DNA of 64,000 nucleotides from an uncultured Corynebacterium sp. (GTDB lineage Bacteria; Actinomycetota; Actinomycetes; Mycobacteriales; Mycobacteriaceae): NCBI RefSeq assembly GCF_943914615.1, contig NZ_CALUCS010000004.1, positions 53,859 to 117,858 of the forward strand, read 5' to 3'. Shown piece by piece: positions 33,412 to 41,577 of this stretch (position 1 is its first letter; each line of letters starts with the position of its first letter). The notes under the pieces were generated by a model. It saw only the letters and a program-made list of their open reading frames with translations, ran no database searches and was not told where the DNA came from. The position numbers and the translations under genes were made by a program.

Positions 33412-34538
33412 TGCGCCCTTTTGACGGGTTTCAGTTGAACTCCGCCATCTTCGCCTCGATATGGCTGATATTCCTGGTGCCCGTCGCTCTGCAGGTTTAC
33501 ACAGGGGAAGGATTCGCCACTACGGCGAAAGCCTGGATGACTATATGCCTGCTGGCCTTCGGCACGTTCTACTTCTACGCCTTCGGCTCGCTGGGATACT
33601 TTCCACGCGGCTGGGGAACACTAGCGCGGGCACTTCTGCGCTGGGGCATACTGCTGACCATTGCGTTGGCCAGCGTGCCAGCGATGCAGGCTGGCGCGGT
33701 GGCCTTTGCCCCCTACCTAGCCGCGATGTTGGGATTCACGGTGACGCTGCGGAAGGCACTGCCGATCGTGGTGGCGACGGGTGTACTCGGGGCCGTCGCG
33801 GTGTGGAACTGGTCGCCGGACGACCTTACCTGGGGTGCATTCACCCTTTTCGTCATGCCGTTGTTACTCGTCGCTCTTGGGATTTTCAGCCAATACGACG
33901 AATCCCGCCACAAGCTGCGGCACGAGCTGGACCTGGCACAGCAGCGGGAAGACATTGCAACGGACGTACACGACCTGCTGGGCCACTCGCTGACGGTCAT
34001 CAACCTAAAGTCCGAGGTCGCCAGGCGGGCAATGGACAACAACCCCGAGCAGGCTAAGCAGGAACTCAAGGAAATCAGCGACCTCTCCCGCCTAGCCTTG
34101 GCGGAGGTGCGTTCGACGGTCACCCGAATGCGTACACCCACCTTCGCCGGTGAGCTACAGGCGGCGCGCCGGGCTTTGGAAACTAAGGGCGTCACCGCGC
34201 ATCTACCCGAACTCCTGAAGGCACCGGGCGCGCACGACACAGTGTTTTCCTGGGGTCTGCGCGAGCTAACGACGAACGTCGTGCGGCACTCCGGTGCGAG
34301 CGCGTGCTGGGTGAGCGTCACAGCCGACAAGCTGCAGGTCACCGATGACGGTTGCGGGCTCAACGGCGAGGTCACACAGGGTACAGGCGGTCTGGCCGGC
34401 CTGCGCCAAAGAGTCGAGGAAGCCGGTGGGAAGCTGATTGTGCGCCGCGAACAGGGCCTGAGTACCGTGCTGATTGCCATGGAAGACGACGACGAGCTGA
34501 TCGACGACAGCGCAGTGGCAGAGGAGGCCGCCCGATGA
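33411..34538 (+). CDS. sensor histidine kinase, module 2 (DesK-like)
   Basis: A 375-aa kinase with about six membrane helices (to about residue 160) and little extracytoplasmic sequence. The phosphoacceptor motif is VHDLLGHSLTVINLKSEVARRA (His about residue 187). The GHKL domain shows LRELTTNVVRHSGASACWV, TDDGCGL and GTGGLAGLRQRVEEAGG. The arrangement is that of DesK/LiaS-type sensors of membrane state. It starts at the ATG overlapping the permease stop. Confidence 0.9.
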   Translation: MRPFDGFQLNSAIFASIWLIFLVPVALQVYTGEGFATTAKAWMTICLLAFGTFYFYAFGSLGYFPRGWGTLARALLRWGILLTIALASVPAMQAGAVAFAPYLAAMLGFTVTLRKALPIVVATGVLGAVAVWNWSPDDLTWGAFTLFVMPLLLVALGIFSQYDESRHKLRHELDLAQQREDIATDVHDLLGHSLTVINLKSEVARRAMDNNPEQAKQELKEISDLSRLALAEVRSTVTRMRTPTFAGELQAARRALETKGVTAHLPELLKAPGAHDTVFSWGLRELTTNVVRHSGASACWVSVTADKLQVTDDGCGLNGEVTQGTGGLAGLRQRVEEAGGKLIVRREQGLSTVLIAMEDDDELIDDSAVAEEAAR

Positions 34539-35137
34539 CGATTCGTGTACTACTTGCCGAGGATCAATCACTGGTTCGCGGGGCACTGATCGCGCTGCTG
34601 AACGCGGAGCCGGACATCGAGGTCGTTGCCGAATGCGCGACCGGGACCGAGGCCGTGGCTCTCGCCCAGGAGCAGCCCATCGACGTGGCTCTGTTGGACA
34701 TCGAGATGCCGGGGATGAACGGCATCGATGCCGCAAAGGAGCTGGCCGGTAATCGGTGCCGCTGCCTGATCGTGACGACATTCGGCAAGGCCGGGTATGT
34801 GAAACGTGCCATGGAGGTGGGCGTGGACGGGTTCATCGTCAAGGACACGCCTCCCGAGGAGCTCGCCGATGCGATCCGACGGGTCCATGTCGGCCTGCGC
34901 GTTATTGACCCGACGCTCGCCCAGGAAAGCCTATTGACGCCCGATAATCCCCTTAGCGAGAGGGAAACCGAGGTGTGCCAGCAGCTTTTCGAGGGCAAGA
35001 GCTCCCCTTCCATCGCCAAGGCGCTGCACCTTTCGCCGGGAACTGTGCGTAATCACATCTCCAGCATCATGGCGAAGACAGGTGCTGGAAATCGCTACGA
35101 GGCGGCGCACCTGGCGAAGACGAATGGGTGGATCTAA
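34535..35137 (+). CDS. NarL/LuxR-type response regulator, module 2
   Basis: A 200-aa regulator. The receiver starts TIRVLLAEDQSLVRGALIALL, has the phosphoacceptor Asp55 in ALLDIEMPG and the conserved Lys in IVKDTPPEEL. The LuxR HTH reads LSERETEVCQQLFEGKSSPSIAKALHLSPGTVRNHISSIMAKTG. The start overlaps the kinase stop in ATGA. It probably binds the dyad at 31655. Confidence 0.92.
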   Translation: MTIRVLLAEDQSLVRGALIALLNAEPDIEVVAECATGTEAVALAQEQPIDVALLDIEMPGMNGIDAAKELAGNRCRCLIVTTFGKAGYVKRAMEVGVDGFIVKDTPPEELADAIRRVHVGLRVIDPTLAQESLLTPDNPLSERETEVCQQLFEGKSSPSIAKALHLSPGTVRNHISSIMAKTGAGNRYEAAHLAKTNGWI

Positions 35138-35228
35138 CTCGCGCTGCCGAGTAGCTGAACGGCTGTTAAGTTTGTGTGAGTTACTTCACGACTCCACCGC
35201 AGCACTCACAATTCGCAGTTAGGAAAGT

Positions 35229-36272
35229 ATGAAGACACCCCTCAACTGGCGCAAGACCGCTGCCGCAGCAGTGGCCGCCATCGTTTCCCTCGGTTCCGCC
35301 GGCACCGCAGTTGCCGCGCAGGGCTCCATCGCCGGATCCTCCTTCAGCTTCGGCTCCTCCATCGCTGGATCCTCCAAGCACCAGCCAAAAGAACCACAGG
35401 GCTTTGACCTGCAGTCCCACCGTGGTGGCCGCGGCGAATACACAGAGCAATCTCGCAAGGCATTCGAAGAGTCTGTGAAGATGGGCGTATCCACCCTGGA
35501 ACTGGACATCGTCTTGGCCGAGGATGGCACTCCAGTTGTTTGGCACGACCCAGAGATCCAGGCCGACAAGTGCACCGACACCAAGCCCGCCACCGAGAAC
35601 GACCCGGAGTTCCCCTACGTGGGCAAGCTCGTCCACGAGCTGAACTGGAAGCAGCTGCAGACTCTGAACTGCAACAAGGTTCTAAAGGATTTCCCGGATG
35701 CCAAGGCCGAGGAAACCAACAAGCTGCTGCAGCTGCAAGATGTGTTCGACATCGCCGCTGCCGACCCGCAGATGCGCTTTAACATCGAAACCAAGATCGA
35801 GGCAGAGGAACCCGACAAGTCCGCCACTCCGCAAGAGTTCGTCGACGCAATCCTGCCGGTCGTGCGGGCCAACAAGGCTACGTCCCGCACCACCATCCAG
35901 TCCTTCGACTGGCGCTCGCTGCCGCTGGTGCGCAAAGCCCAGCCGGATATTTCTCTGGCTCTTCTTTATGACGCCACCACGTGGAAGTCCGGATCCCAGT
36001 GGATCGGTGATGTGGACTACGACAAGGTTGACGGCAATGTAAACAAGGCCGCGACCCAGCTGGGTGCGGAGATCCTCTCTCCTCACTACAAGCTGGTCAC
36101 CCTGGAAAACGTGGCCTCCGCCCACGAGGCCGGCCTGCAGGTTCTGCCGTGGACGGTCAATGAGAAGCCCGACATGCAGGCCGTGATCGACGCGAAGGTC
36201 GACGGTCTGATCACCGATTACCCGACCCGCGGCATGGAGGTTCTCAAGGAGAACAAGCTCCACGTTCTCTAG
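35229..36272 (+). CDS. glpQ: secreted glycerophosphodiester phosphodiesterase
   Basis: A 347-aa exported enzyme. The N-terminus MKTPLNWRKTAAAAVAAIVS followed by a hydrophobic stretch and VAAQG is a signal peptide. The GDPD domain has SHRGGRGEYTEQSRKAFEES with the catalytic His-Arg, TLELDIVLAEDGTPVVWHDPEI with the metal ligands and second His, and DGLITDYPTRGME at the end. It splits glycerophosphodiesters into sn-glycerol 3-phosphate and an alcohol, useful for scavenging phosphate and glycerol from lipids. Its stop shares the CTAG tetramer with the stop of the convergent ATPase gene. Confidence 0.9.
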   Translation: MKTPLNWRKTAAAAVAAIVSLGSAGTAVAAQGSIAGSSFSFGSSIAGSSKHQPKEPQGFDLQSHRGGRGEYTEQSRKAFEESVKMGVSTLELDIVLAEDGTPVVWHDPEIQADKCTDTKPATENDPEFPYVGKLVHELNWKQLQTLNCNKVLKDFPDAKAEETNKLLQLQDVFDIAAADPQMRFNIETKIEAEEPDKSATPQEFVDAILPVVRANKATSRTTIQSFDWRSLPLVRKAQPDISLALLYDATTWKSGSQWIGDVDYDKVDGNVNKAATQLGAEILSPHYKLVTLENVASAHEAGLQVLPWTVNEKPDMQAVIDAKVDGLITDYPTRGMEVLKENKLHVL

Positions 36273-37945
36273 GTGAGCTTGAGCTCCCGGTAGCGGTTCG
36301 CTGCAGCCAGGATCTCTGCCCCTCGCGGGCGGCTCAGGTGGCCGGGGTGATCACGCCCCGGAGCCAACACGGCCAGGCCCTTCTCGGTGATCTGCCGCTC
36401 CAGGCGAGCAACCAGATCCACCATAGGGGTCTGGCCATCGGCGTTCTTAGACAACCACGCCAGAGCCGCCGCAATCGCCGCCGTCTGGGACGGCGCAACC
36501 AGCTGGCCGACGGCGCTCAGGTCAATGTCGGAACGGTCCACGCTGATGGTCGACAGTCCGCGCGGCTTCGGAGGCTTACGGGAAGATAGGGTTCCGCGAG
36601 CTAGGACACGCTCCGCAGTGATATGGCGGAACTCCCCTGTGTCTTCCGATGCTTCCCCCTCCCGCGCGATGTCATGAGCACGTTCGGTCACCTCGCTGGG
36701 ACGGTAGGCATCCATCGCAATGACCGTGTCGGCCAGCCGCAGATAGGCACCCGAGCCACCAGCGATCAGGACAGTCGAGACCGAGGTGGCGTCATATAAA
36801 GAACGAACGCGCTGCACAAACGGGGTGATGGGCTCCTTGTTGTTCGGTACGAGGCGCTGCATGAGCCGGTCGCGGATCATGAAGTTGGTGGCCGAGGTGT
36901 CCTCGTCGATGAGCAGAGTGGAGGTGCCTGCGGCGTGCGCTTCGACGACATTGGCGGCCTGGGAGGTGGAGCCCGAGGCGTTCGTGGTGGTGAAGTGGCG
37001 GGTATCGGCGCCGGTGGGCAAGTTGGTGATAAACGGAGAGATGTCGTCGCCGGTAATCGGGCGGCCATCCTCGGCGCGCACGCTGGCAACGTCGGCACGG
37101 GAGATAACCCACTCGCGGCCATCGCCAGCGACATGAGGGTAGATGCCGCGTTCCAGGGCGTGCAAGAGCGTGGATTTACCGTGGTAGCCACCGCCGACGA
37201 TGACGGTGAGGCCCTCCGGGATACCCATGCCCGTGACGGTGCGGCCGCTGGGGAGCTCGAAGGTTTGGGAAAGCGATTCCGGGGATTCGAAGGTCGTGGC
37301 CTGGTTAGCGGCGAGTGGGCGGTCGCTATCCCCCGCAGCGCGCGGGAGGATCGCGCCGTTGCCGACGAAGGCGACGAGCTTGCGAGATTTCAGCTGGGCG
37401 CGAAGGGCTTCCTGGTCGCGCAGGAGTGCCACGTGATCTTCGAGGGCCTGCACATCGGCGGGAGCGAAACGATCGTGGCGCAGGCAGTCGTCGGCGAGCT
37501 GCGGCAAGTCATCGGCCAGCAGGTGTGCGGCCTGGCGGCCCAGAATACGGCGGCCTTTGGCCGGAAGGCCTACGAGCAGGCGGGCCTCCACGCGATCAGG
37601 GGTGACCAGCACGTGAGTACGTTCAAGGACCTGCTGACCGATGTCGCCGATGTGGACGTTGCGCGAGCGGTGGGACTCGGCTTGAATCCGCCGCGCAAGG
37701 AAGTCGGCTACCGCTACCCTGCCGGTGGCATCGTCAACGAGGTGCTGTGGGATGCCCGCAGCCTTCATGGGAAGGATAAGCCGCACCTTGGAGGGGCTGG
37801 CGTAAGGATCGGCCTGCACGCGGTCGATGGAAACCGTCAGATCCGGTTCGCTATAGGCGCCTTTCAGCTTCTTGTAGGCGCCGTAGCCCGCGCCGTCGAG
37901 GCTCTTGGTACGGGAGAAAAGGTCCGAGAGAGTATTTCGTGCCAT
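36269..37945 (-). CDS. predicted ABC-class ATPase (PF09818 family)
   Basis: A 558-aa cytoplasmic P-loop protein. It has an N-terminal family-specific domain (about 1-190), Walker A GGGYHGKSTLLHALERGIYPH near residue 255, and the family-diagnostic LLIDEDTSATNFMIRD as Walker B region. Long segments with RDHPGHLSRPRGAEILAAANRYR close the protein. It has no membrane segments. The family is widespread but has no established function. The start at 37945 is preferred because the longer frame adds residues not seen in the family. Confidence 0.8.
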   Translation of the reverse strand: MARNTLSDLFSRTKSLDGAGYGAYKKLKGAYSEPDLTVSIDRVQADPYASPSKVRLILPMKAAGIPQHLVDDATGRVAVADFLARRIQAESHRSRNVHIGDIGQQVLERTHVLVTPDRVEARLLVGLPAKGRRILGRQAAHLLADDLPQLADDCLRHDRFAPADVQALEDHVALLRDQEALRAQLKSRKLVAFVGNGAILPRAAGDSDRPLAANQATTFESPESLSQTFELPSGRTVTGMGIPEGLTVIVGGGYHGKSTLLHALERGIYPHVAGDGREWVISRADVASVRAEDGRPITGDDISPFITNLPTGADTRHFTTTNASGSTSQAANVVEAHAAGTSTLLIDEDTSATNFMIRDRLMQRLVPNNKEPITPFVQRVRSLYDATSVSTVLIAGGSGAYLRLADTVIAMDAYRPSEVTERAHDIAREGEASEDTGEFRHITAERVLARGTLSSRKPPKPRGLSTISVDRSDIDLSAVGQLVAPSQTAAIAAALAWLSKNADGQTPMVDLVARLERQITEKGLAVLAPGRDHPGHLSRPRGAEILAAANRYRELKLT

Positions 37946-38004
37946 GTACCCCAGCGTAGGGAAAATTTTTTTTCTGGCTCTCACCTGCAAAAAGAACGTC
38001 TTTC

Positions 38005-38026
38005 ACAATTTTCTCGAAAAAATTGT
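38005..38026. promoter_or_regulatory. 22-bp imperfect dyad between ATPase and peptide genes
   Basis: ACAATTTT (38005-38012) and AAAATTGT (38019-38026) are perfect inverted arms around CTCGAA. The site lies 60 bp upstream of the ATPase start and about 110 bp upstream of the 30-aa peptide gene, so it could control either. Confidence 0.4.
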
Positions 38027-38059
38027 ATCTAGGGCGTAACGCTTAGAGATCCCAAACGA

Positions 38060-38105
38060 TTGTTAGTGTGAAGGCGCTAACAAACCCACAAAATTCCCTA
38101 GCGCC
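38060..38105 (+). promoter_or_regulatory. mutually exclusive inverted repeats in the leader of the 30-aa peptide gene
   Basis: TTGTTAG (38060-38066) pairs with CTAACAA (38077-38083). GGCGCTA (38073-38079) pairs with TAGCGCC (38099-38105). The two pairings share bases 38077-38079, so they cannot form together. If transcribed, this leader could switch between two folds. Alternatively these are overlapping protein-binding dyads near the promoter. Confidence 0.4.
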
Positions 38106-38134
38106 CGACACTACACACTGAAAGGATCACTCCC

Positions 38135-38227
38135 ATGATTGAACTGATTGCAGGCTTCTTCCAGGGTCTCGTTGAGCTGATCGGCGGCGCACTCGCCGGC
38201 CTGGCTGGCCTGATCTCCGGCAAGTAA
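38135..38227 (+). CDS. 30-aa amphipathic hydrophobic peptide
   Basis: A 30-codon frame starts at an ATG with GAAAGGA 8 bp upstream, one of the best RBSs in the window. It ends in TAA right before two stem-loops. The peptide starts MIELIAGFFQ, ends AGLISGK and is rich in Gly, Leu, Ile and Ala. Its only charged residues are Glu3, Glu14 and Lys30. Gln10 and both Glu fall on one helical face, so it should form an amphipathic helix. Size and character recall corynebacterial PorA/PorH porin subunits (30-60 aa, no signal peptide) or phenol-soluble-modulin-like peptides. Neither identity is established. Confidence 0.7.
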   Translation: MIELIAGFFQGLVELIGGALAGLAGLISGK

Positions 38228-38237
38228 AAACCGACCA

Positions 38238-38267
38238 CTCAGAAAGTCCTAATCTGAGGTTTCTCTT
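38238..38267 (+). terminator. small stem-loop after the peptide gene
   Basis: CTCAGA (38238-38243) pairs with TCTGAG (38253-38258). A T-rich TTTCTCTT follows at 38260-38267. It is weak alone but lies in series with the stronger hairpin just downstream. Confidence 0.4.
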
Positions 38268-38270
38268 GGG

Positions 38271-38301
38271 TCCCCGCTCACCTCGTGTGAGCGGGGATTT
38301 C
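38271..38301 (+). terminator. strong Rho-independent terminator after the peptide gene
   Basis: TCCCCGCTCAC (38271-38281) and GTGAGCGGGGA (38287-38297) form a perfect 11-bp stem with a CTCGT loop. TTTCTCT follows. It isolates the peptide transcript from the transporter gene that starts 18 bp further on. Confidence 0.85.
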
Positions 38302-38318
38302 TCTATAGGATCAAGAGC

Positions 38319-39947
38319 ATGCTGGCATTCCTTGCTGAAAACCCGCTGATCGCCCTAGTCATTATCCTCGCCCTCGGTTTCGCCATCGGCAAGATCCGCC
38401 TCGGCGGCATGTCGCTCGGCACCGCGGCGATTCTCTTCGTCGCCATTGCCTTCTCCACGGCGGACCCCAATATCCAGCTGCCCCCAATTATCTTCCAATT
38501 CGGCCTGGCCATCTTCGTCTACGCCATCGGCCTGACAGCCGGGCACGCCTTCTTCGCCGACTTCCGCGAGCGCGGCTGGCGCATGATCCTCTTCGTTGTG
38601 GTGCTACTCGTCGGCCTAATGGGCATGACGTGGCTGTTGGTGCCACTCTTCGGCGTCGAGGCCGCCACGGCCACCGGTTCCTTCGCCGCCGCGCTGACAT
38701 CCACCCCCGGCATGGCGGCCGTGGTGGACATGCTGGAAGGCACCCACCCAGAGCTGGCCGCCGACCCGGTGGTCGGTTATTCCCTGGCCTACCCCGGCGG
38801 TGTGCTCGGCGCCATCGCCGTTGCTGCCATCGGAACCAAGCTCTTGAAGGTCGACCACCGCCAGGACGCCATCGACGAGGGGGTGCTGCATGCGCCGCTG
38901 GAGCACCGCGGCGTACGCCTACGCGACGGCATCGAAGGCTGCGTGCGCGACCTGCGCACCATCGCGAATGCGAAGATCATCGTCACCCGTTTGGTTCGCC
39001 CCCACCACGCCACCGAGGACGTTCAGGAAAAGGATCACAAGCTGGCCTACCCGGATGCGGAGGTATACCCCGGCATGATCGTGGTGATCACCGGTACGCC
39101 GAACTCCTTAGACAAGGCCACGGCCGCGCTCGGCGAGCAGGTCGACATCGACGTGGATAGCTCCTACATCGGCTACCGCCGCATCACCGTCTCTAACCCC
39201 AGCATCGCCGGGCGCAGCATCAAAGACATCGACCCGATCAGCCATGGTTTCATCATTGCCCGCATCCGTCGCGGCGACGAAGACCTAGTTCCCGGCCCGG
39301 ACGACGTGCTCCACTACTCCGATCGCGTGCGAGTGGTGACCCCCAAGCACCGCATCGACGAGGTCTCCCAGTTCCTGGGCGATTCCGAACGCTCCCTGGC
39401 GGACGTTAACCTGCTGCCCTTCACTTTGGGCTTGGCCATCGGTCTGCTCATCGGTGCAATCCCCATCCCCCTGCCCGGCGGCACCACGCTCAACCTGGGC
39501 TTCGGTGGCGGCCCGATCGTCATGGGTCTCATCTTTGGAGCACTTGCCCGCACCGGCCCCATTGGGTGGCAAATCCCTTATCACGCCAACAAGGCCCTCA
39601 GCAGCCTGGGTCTGGCCATCTTCCTGGCTGGCGTGGGCACCATCGCGGGCACGGGTTTCCGCGACGCACTGACGGACATCACGTCCCTCAACTACATCGC
39701 CCTCGGCTTCATCATCACCGTGACCTCAGCCATCGTCTGTGGCCTTGTCGGCATGTGGCTGCTACGTCTGAAGTGGGACGAGGCGATGGGCATGGCCGCG
39801 GGCGTCTCTACCAACCCCGCGGTGATTAGTTATCTCAACGATCAGGCGGACACGGAGCTGCCCATGCGTGGCTACGCCACCGTGTACCCGGCAGCGATGA
39901 TCGGCAAGATTATCGGCTGCCAGATGCTCCTGCTGATGCTGCTATAA
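38319..39947 (+). CDS. AspT/YidE-type transporter with TrkA-C domains
   Basis: A 542-aa membrane protein with the duplicated AspT-antiporter (AAEx) layout. About five helices are followed by a central cytoplasmic region with two RCK_C/TrkA-C domains (about 210-370, including HKLAYPDAEVYPGMIVVITG and GPDDVLHYSDRVRVV). A second set of helices follows (FTLGLAIGLLIGAIPIPLPGG; GLAIFLAGVGTIAGTGF). The repeated motif T-S/N-T/P-(A/G)-x-x (SFAAALTSTPGM; AAGVSTNPAVISY) is typical. Members exchange dicarboxylates or amino acids such as aspartate/alanine or succinate. The substrate here is unknown. Confidence 0.85.
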   Translation: MLAFLAENPLIALVIILALGFAIGKIRLGGMSLGTAAILFVAIAFSTADPNIQLPPIIFQFGLAIFVYAIGLTAGHAFFADFRERGWRMILFVVVLLVGLMGMTWLLVPLFGVEAATATGSFAAALTSTPGMAAVVDMLEGTHPELAADPVVGYSLAYPGGVLGAIAVAAIGTKLLKVDHRQDAIDEGVLHAPLEHRGVRLRDGIEGCVRDLRTIANAKIIVTRLVRPHHATEDVQEKDHKLAYPDAEVYPGMIVVITGTPNSLDKATAALGEQVDIDVDSSYIGYRRITVSNPSIAGRSIKDIDPISHGFIIARIRRGDEDLVPGPDDVLHYSDRVRVVTPKHRIDEVSQFLGDSERSLADVNLLPFTLGLAIGLLIGAIPIPLPGGTTLNLGFGGGPIVMGLIFGALARTGPIGWQIPYHANKALSSLGLAIFLAGVGTIAGTGFRDALTDITSLNYIALGFIITVTSAIVCGLVGMWLLRLKWDEAMGMAAGVSTNPAVISYLNDQADTELPMRGYATVYPAAMIGKIIGCQMLLLMLL

Positions 39948-39970
39948 CCCAGCACCAGCACTAGTAACTA

Positions 39971-41437
39971 CTACAGGTCCTGTGCAGCGGCACGCTGCGG
40001 CAGCACGCGCGGGCGTACGCCGGCGATCTCCTCGACAATGCGGATCACCTGGTTCGAGTAGCCGAACTCGTTGTCGTACCAGACATACAGCACCAGGTGG
40101 TTGCCGTTGGCAATGGTGGCCAGGCCGTCGACGATGCCCGCGTGGGTAGTACCGACGAAGTCGGTGGAGACGACCTCCGGGGACTTAATGAAGTCGATCT
40201 GCTGGCGCAGCGTGGAGTGCAGGGAGACCCGGCGCAGGAAGTTGTTCACCTCGTCGGCCTCAACATCCTGGTTCAGGGTCAGGTTCAGCACTGCCATGGA
40301 TACGTCCGGGGTGGGAACGCGAATAGCGTTGCCCGTCAGCTTGCCCGCGAACTCCGGCAGAGCCTTAGCCACGGCCTTTGCCGCGCCCGTGGCGGTGAGC
40401 ACCATGTTCAGGCCTGCAGCGCGGCCACGGCGATCGCCCTTGTGGAAGTTGTCGATCAGGTTCTGGTCGTTGGTGAAGGAGTGTACGGTCTCCACGTGGC
40501 CGTGCTCCACGCCGTAGCGGTCGTTGATGACCTTCAGCACCGGGGTGATGCCGTTGGTAGTACAGGACGCCGCAGACAGAATGCGATCATCCTCAGTGAT
40601 GTCGCCGTGGTTGATGCCGTAGACGATGTTCTTAATATCGCCCTTGCCCGGTGCGGTCAGCAGAACCTTGGCCACGCCCTTGGCCTCCAGGTGCTGAGAA
40701 AGGCCGTCCCGGTCGCGCCACACGCCAGTGTTGTCCACCACGATTGCGTCGTTGATGCCGTATTCGGTGTAGTCGATCTCCGCCGGGTTGTTGGCGTAGA
40801 TAATGCGGATCGGGGTGCCGTTGGCCCAGATCGTGTTGTTTTCCTCGTCCGTGGTGATGGTGCCATCGAAGGCTCCGTGGACGGAGTCGCGGCGCAGCAG
40901 AGAGGCACGCTTGATCAGGTCGCCCTCACCCTTGGAACGGACGACGACGGCACGCAGGCGCGCACCACCATAGGTGGCCTCGCGGGCAACCAGGATGCGG
41001 CCCAGCAGGCGGCCGATGCGGCCGAAGCCATACAGGACGATGTCGCGGGGCTCGACCTGCTCCGGGCCATCGATGACTTCCGCCAGCTCACGCTCCAGGT
41101 ACTCGCGCAGGGTCAGCCCCTCGGAGTCCTTGTTGTAGCGGCTAGCCAGCGATCCAATATCGATGGAGGCAGTGCCCAGGTTCATCTCCACCAGCTCGCG
41201 CAGCACGGGCAGGGTCTGCTCCAGCGGCAGCTCTTTTTCCACGACACGGCGGGCGTAGCGGTGGGACTTGATGATGTCAATATCGGTGACGTTGACAAGC
41301 AGCCGGCCGAAGATGGAAGTCACCACGTTCTTATCGCGGTGCAGGCGGCTGATCAGAGGCAGCATTTCCTGCGCCAGGGCCAGCCGCTCGTTCCAATCGC
41401 TGTGCAGAGCGCTCTTGGTGTGTGCGTTGTCGGTCAT
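39971..41437 (-). CDS. gapB: glyceraldehyde-3-phosphate dehydrogenase, GapB type
   Basis: A 488-aa long-form GAPDH like C. glutamicum GapB, which uses NADP(H) and works mainly in gluconeogenesis (established for that orthologue). An N-terminal extension of about 145 residues precedes the Rossmann motif LYGFGRIGRLLGR. The catalytic Cys292 is in SAASCTTNGITP, and the C-terminal block has WYDNEFGYSNQVIR. GAGGTATAG precedes the ATG. The glycolytic GapA is not in this window. The divergent fhs gene shares the 140-bp upstream region. Confidence 0.93.
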   Translation of the reverse strand: MTDNAHTKSALHSDWNERLALAQEMLPLISRLHRDKNVVTSIFGRLLVNVTDIDIIKSHRYARRVVEKELPLEQTLPVLRELVEMNLGTASIDIGSLASRYNKDSEGLTLREYLERELAEVIDGPEQVEPRDIVLYGFGRIGRLLGRILVAREATYGGARLRAVVVRSKGEGDLIKRASLLRRDSVHGAFDGTITTDEENNTIWANGTPIRIIYANNPAEIDYTEYGINDAIVVDNTGVWRDRDGLSQHLEAKGVAKVLLTAPGKGDIKNIVYGINHGDITEDDRILSAASCTTNGITPVLKVINDRYGVEHGHVETVHSFTNDQNLIDNFHKGDRRGRAAGLNMVLTATGAAKAVAKALPEFAGKLTGNAIRVPTPDVSMAVLNLTLNQDVEADEVNNFLRRVSLHSTLRQQIDFIKSPEVVSTDFVGTTHAGIVDGLATIANGNHLVLYVWYDNEFGYSNQVIRIVEEIAGVRPRVLPQRAAAQDL

Positions 41438-41478
41438 CTATACCTCACTACCTCACTGGAAGTAATCGTTTTGCGAAT

Positions 41479-41507
41479 ATTCGGGGGGTTACCCTCTTAC
41501 CCCCTGA
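41479..41507. promoter_or_regulatory. imperfect G/C-tract dyad upstream of gapB
   Basis: The stretch contains GGGGGGTTA and, after a short spacer, TTACCCCCTGAA. On the minus strand the arms TTCAGGGGGTAA and TTCGGGGGGTTA match at 10 of 12 positions. It lies about 45 bp upstream of gapB and 75 bp upstream of fhs. The arms resemble those of the lipase-upstream dyad at 1624 (TTACCCC/GGGGTAA). Confidence 0.35.
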
Positions 41508-41577
41508 AGTCTAGTTGCCCCCACGCTTACACCCGCTATTACGGGGGCGATAAGGGGTAGATGTTTATTCTGGGAAT

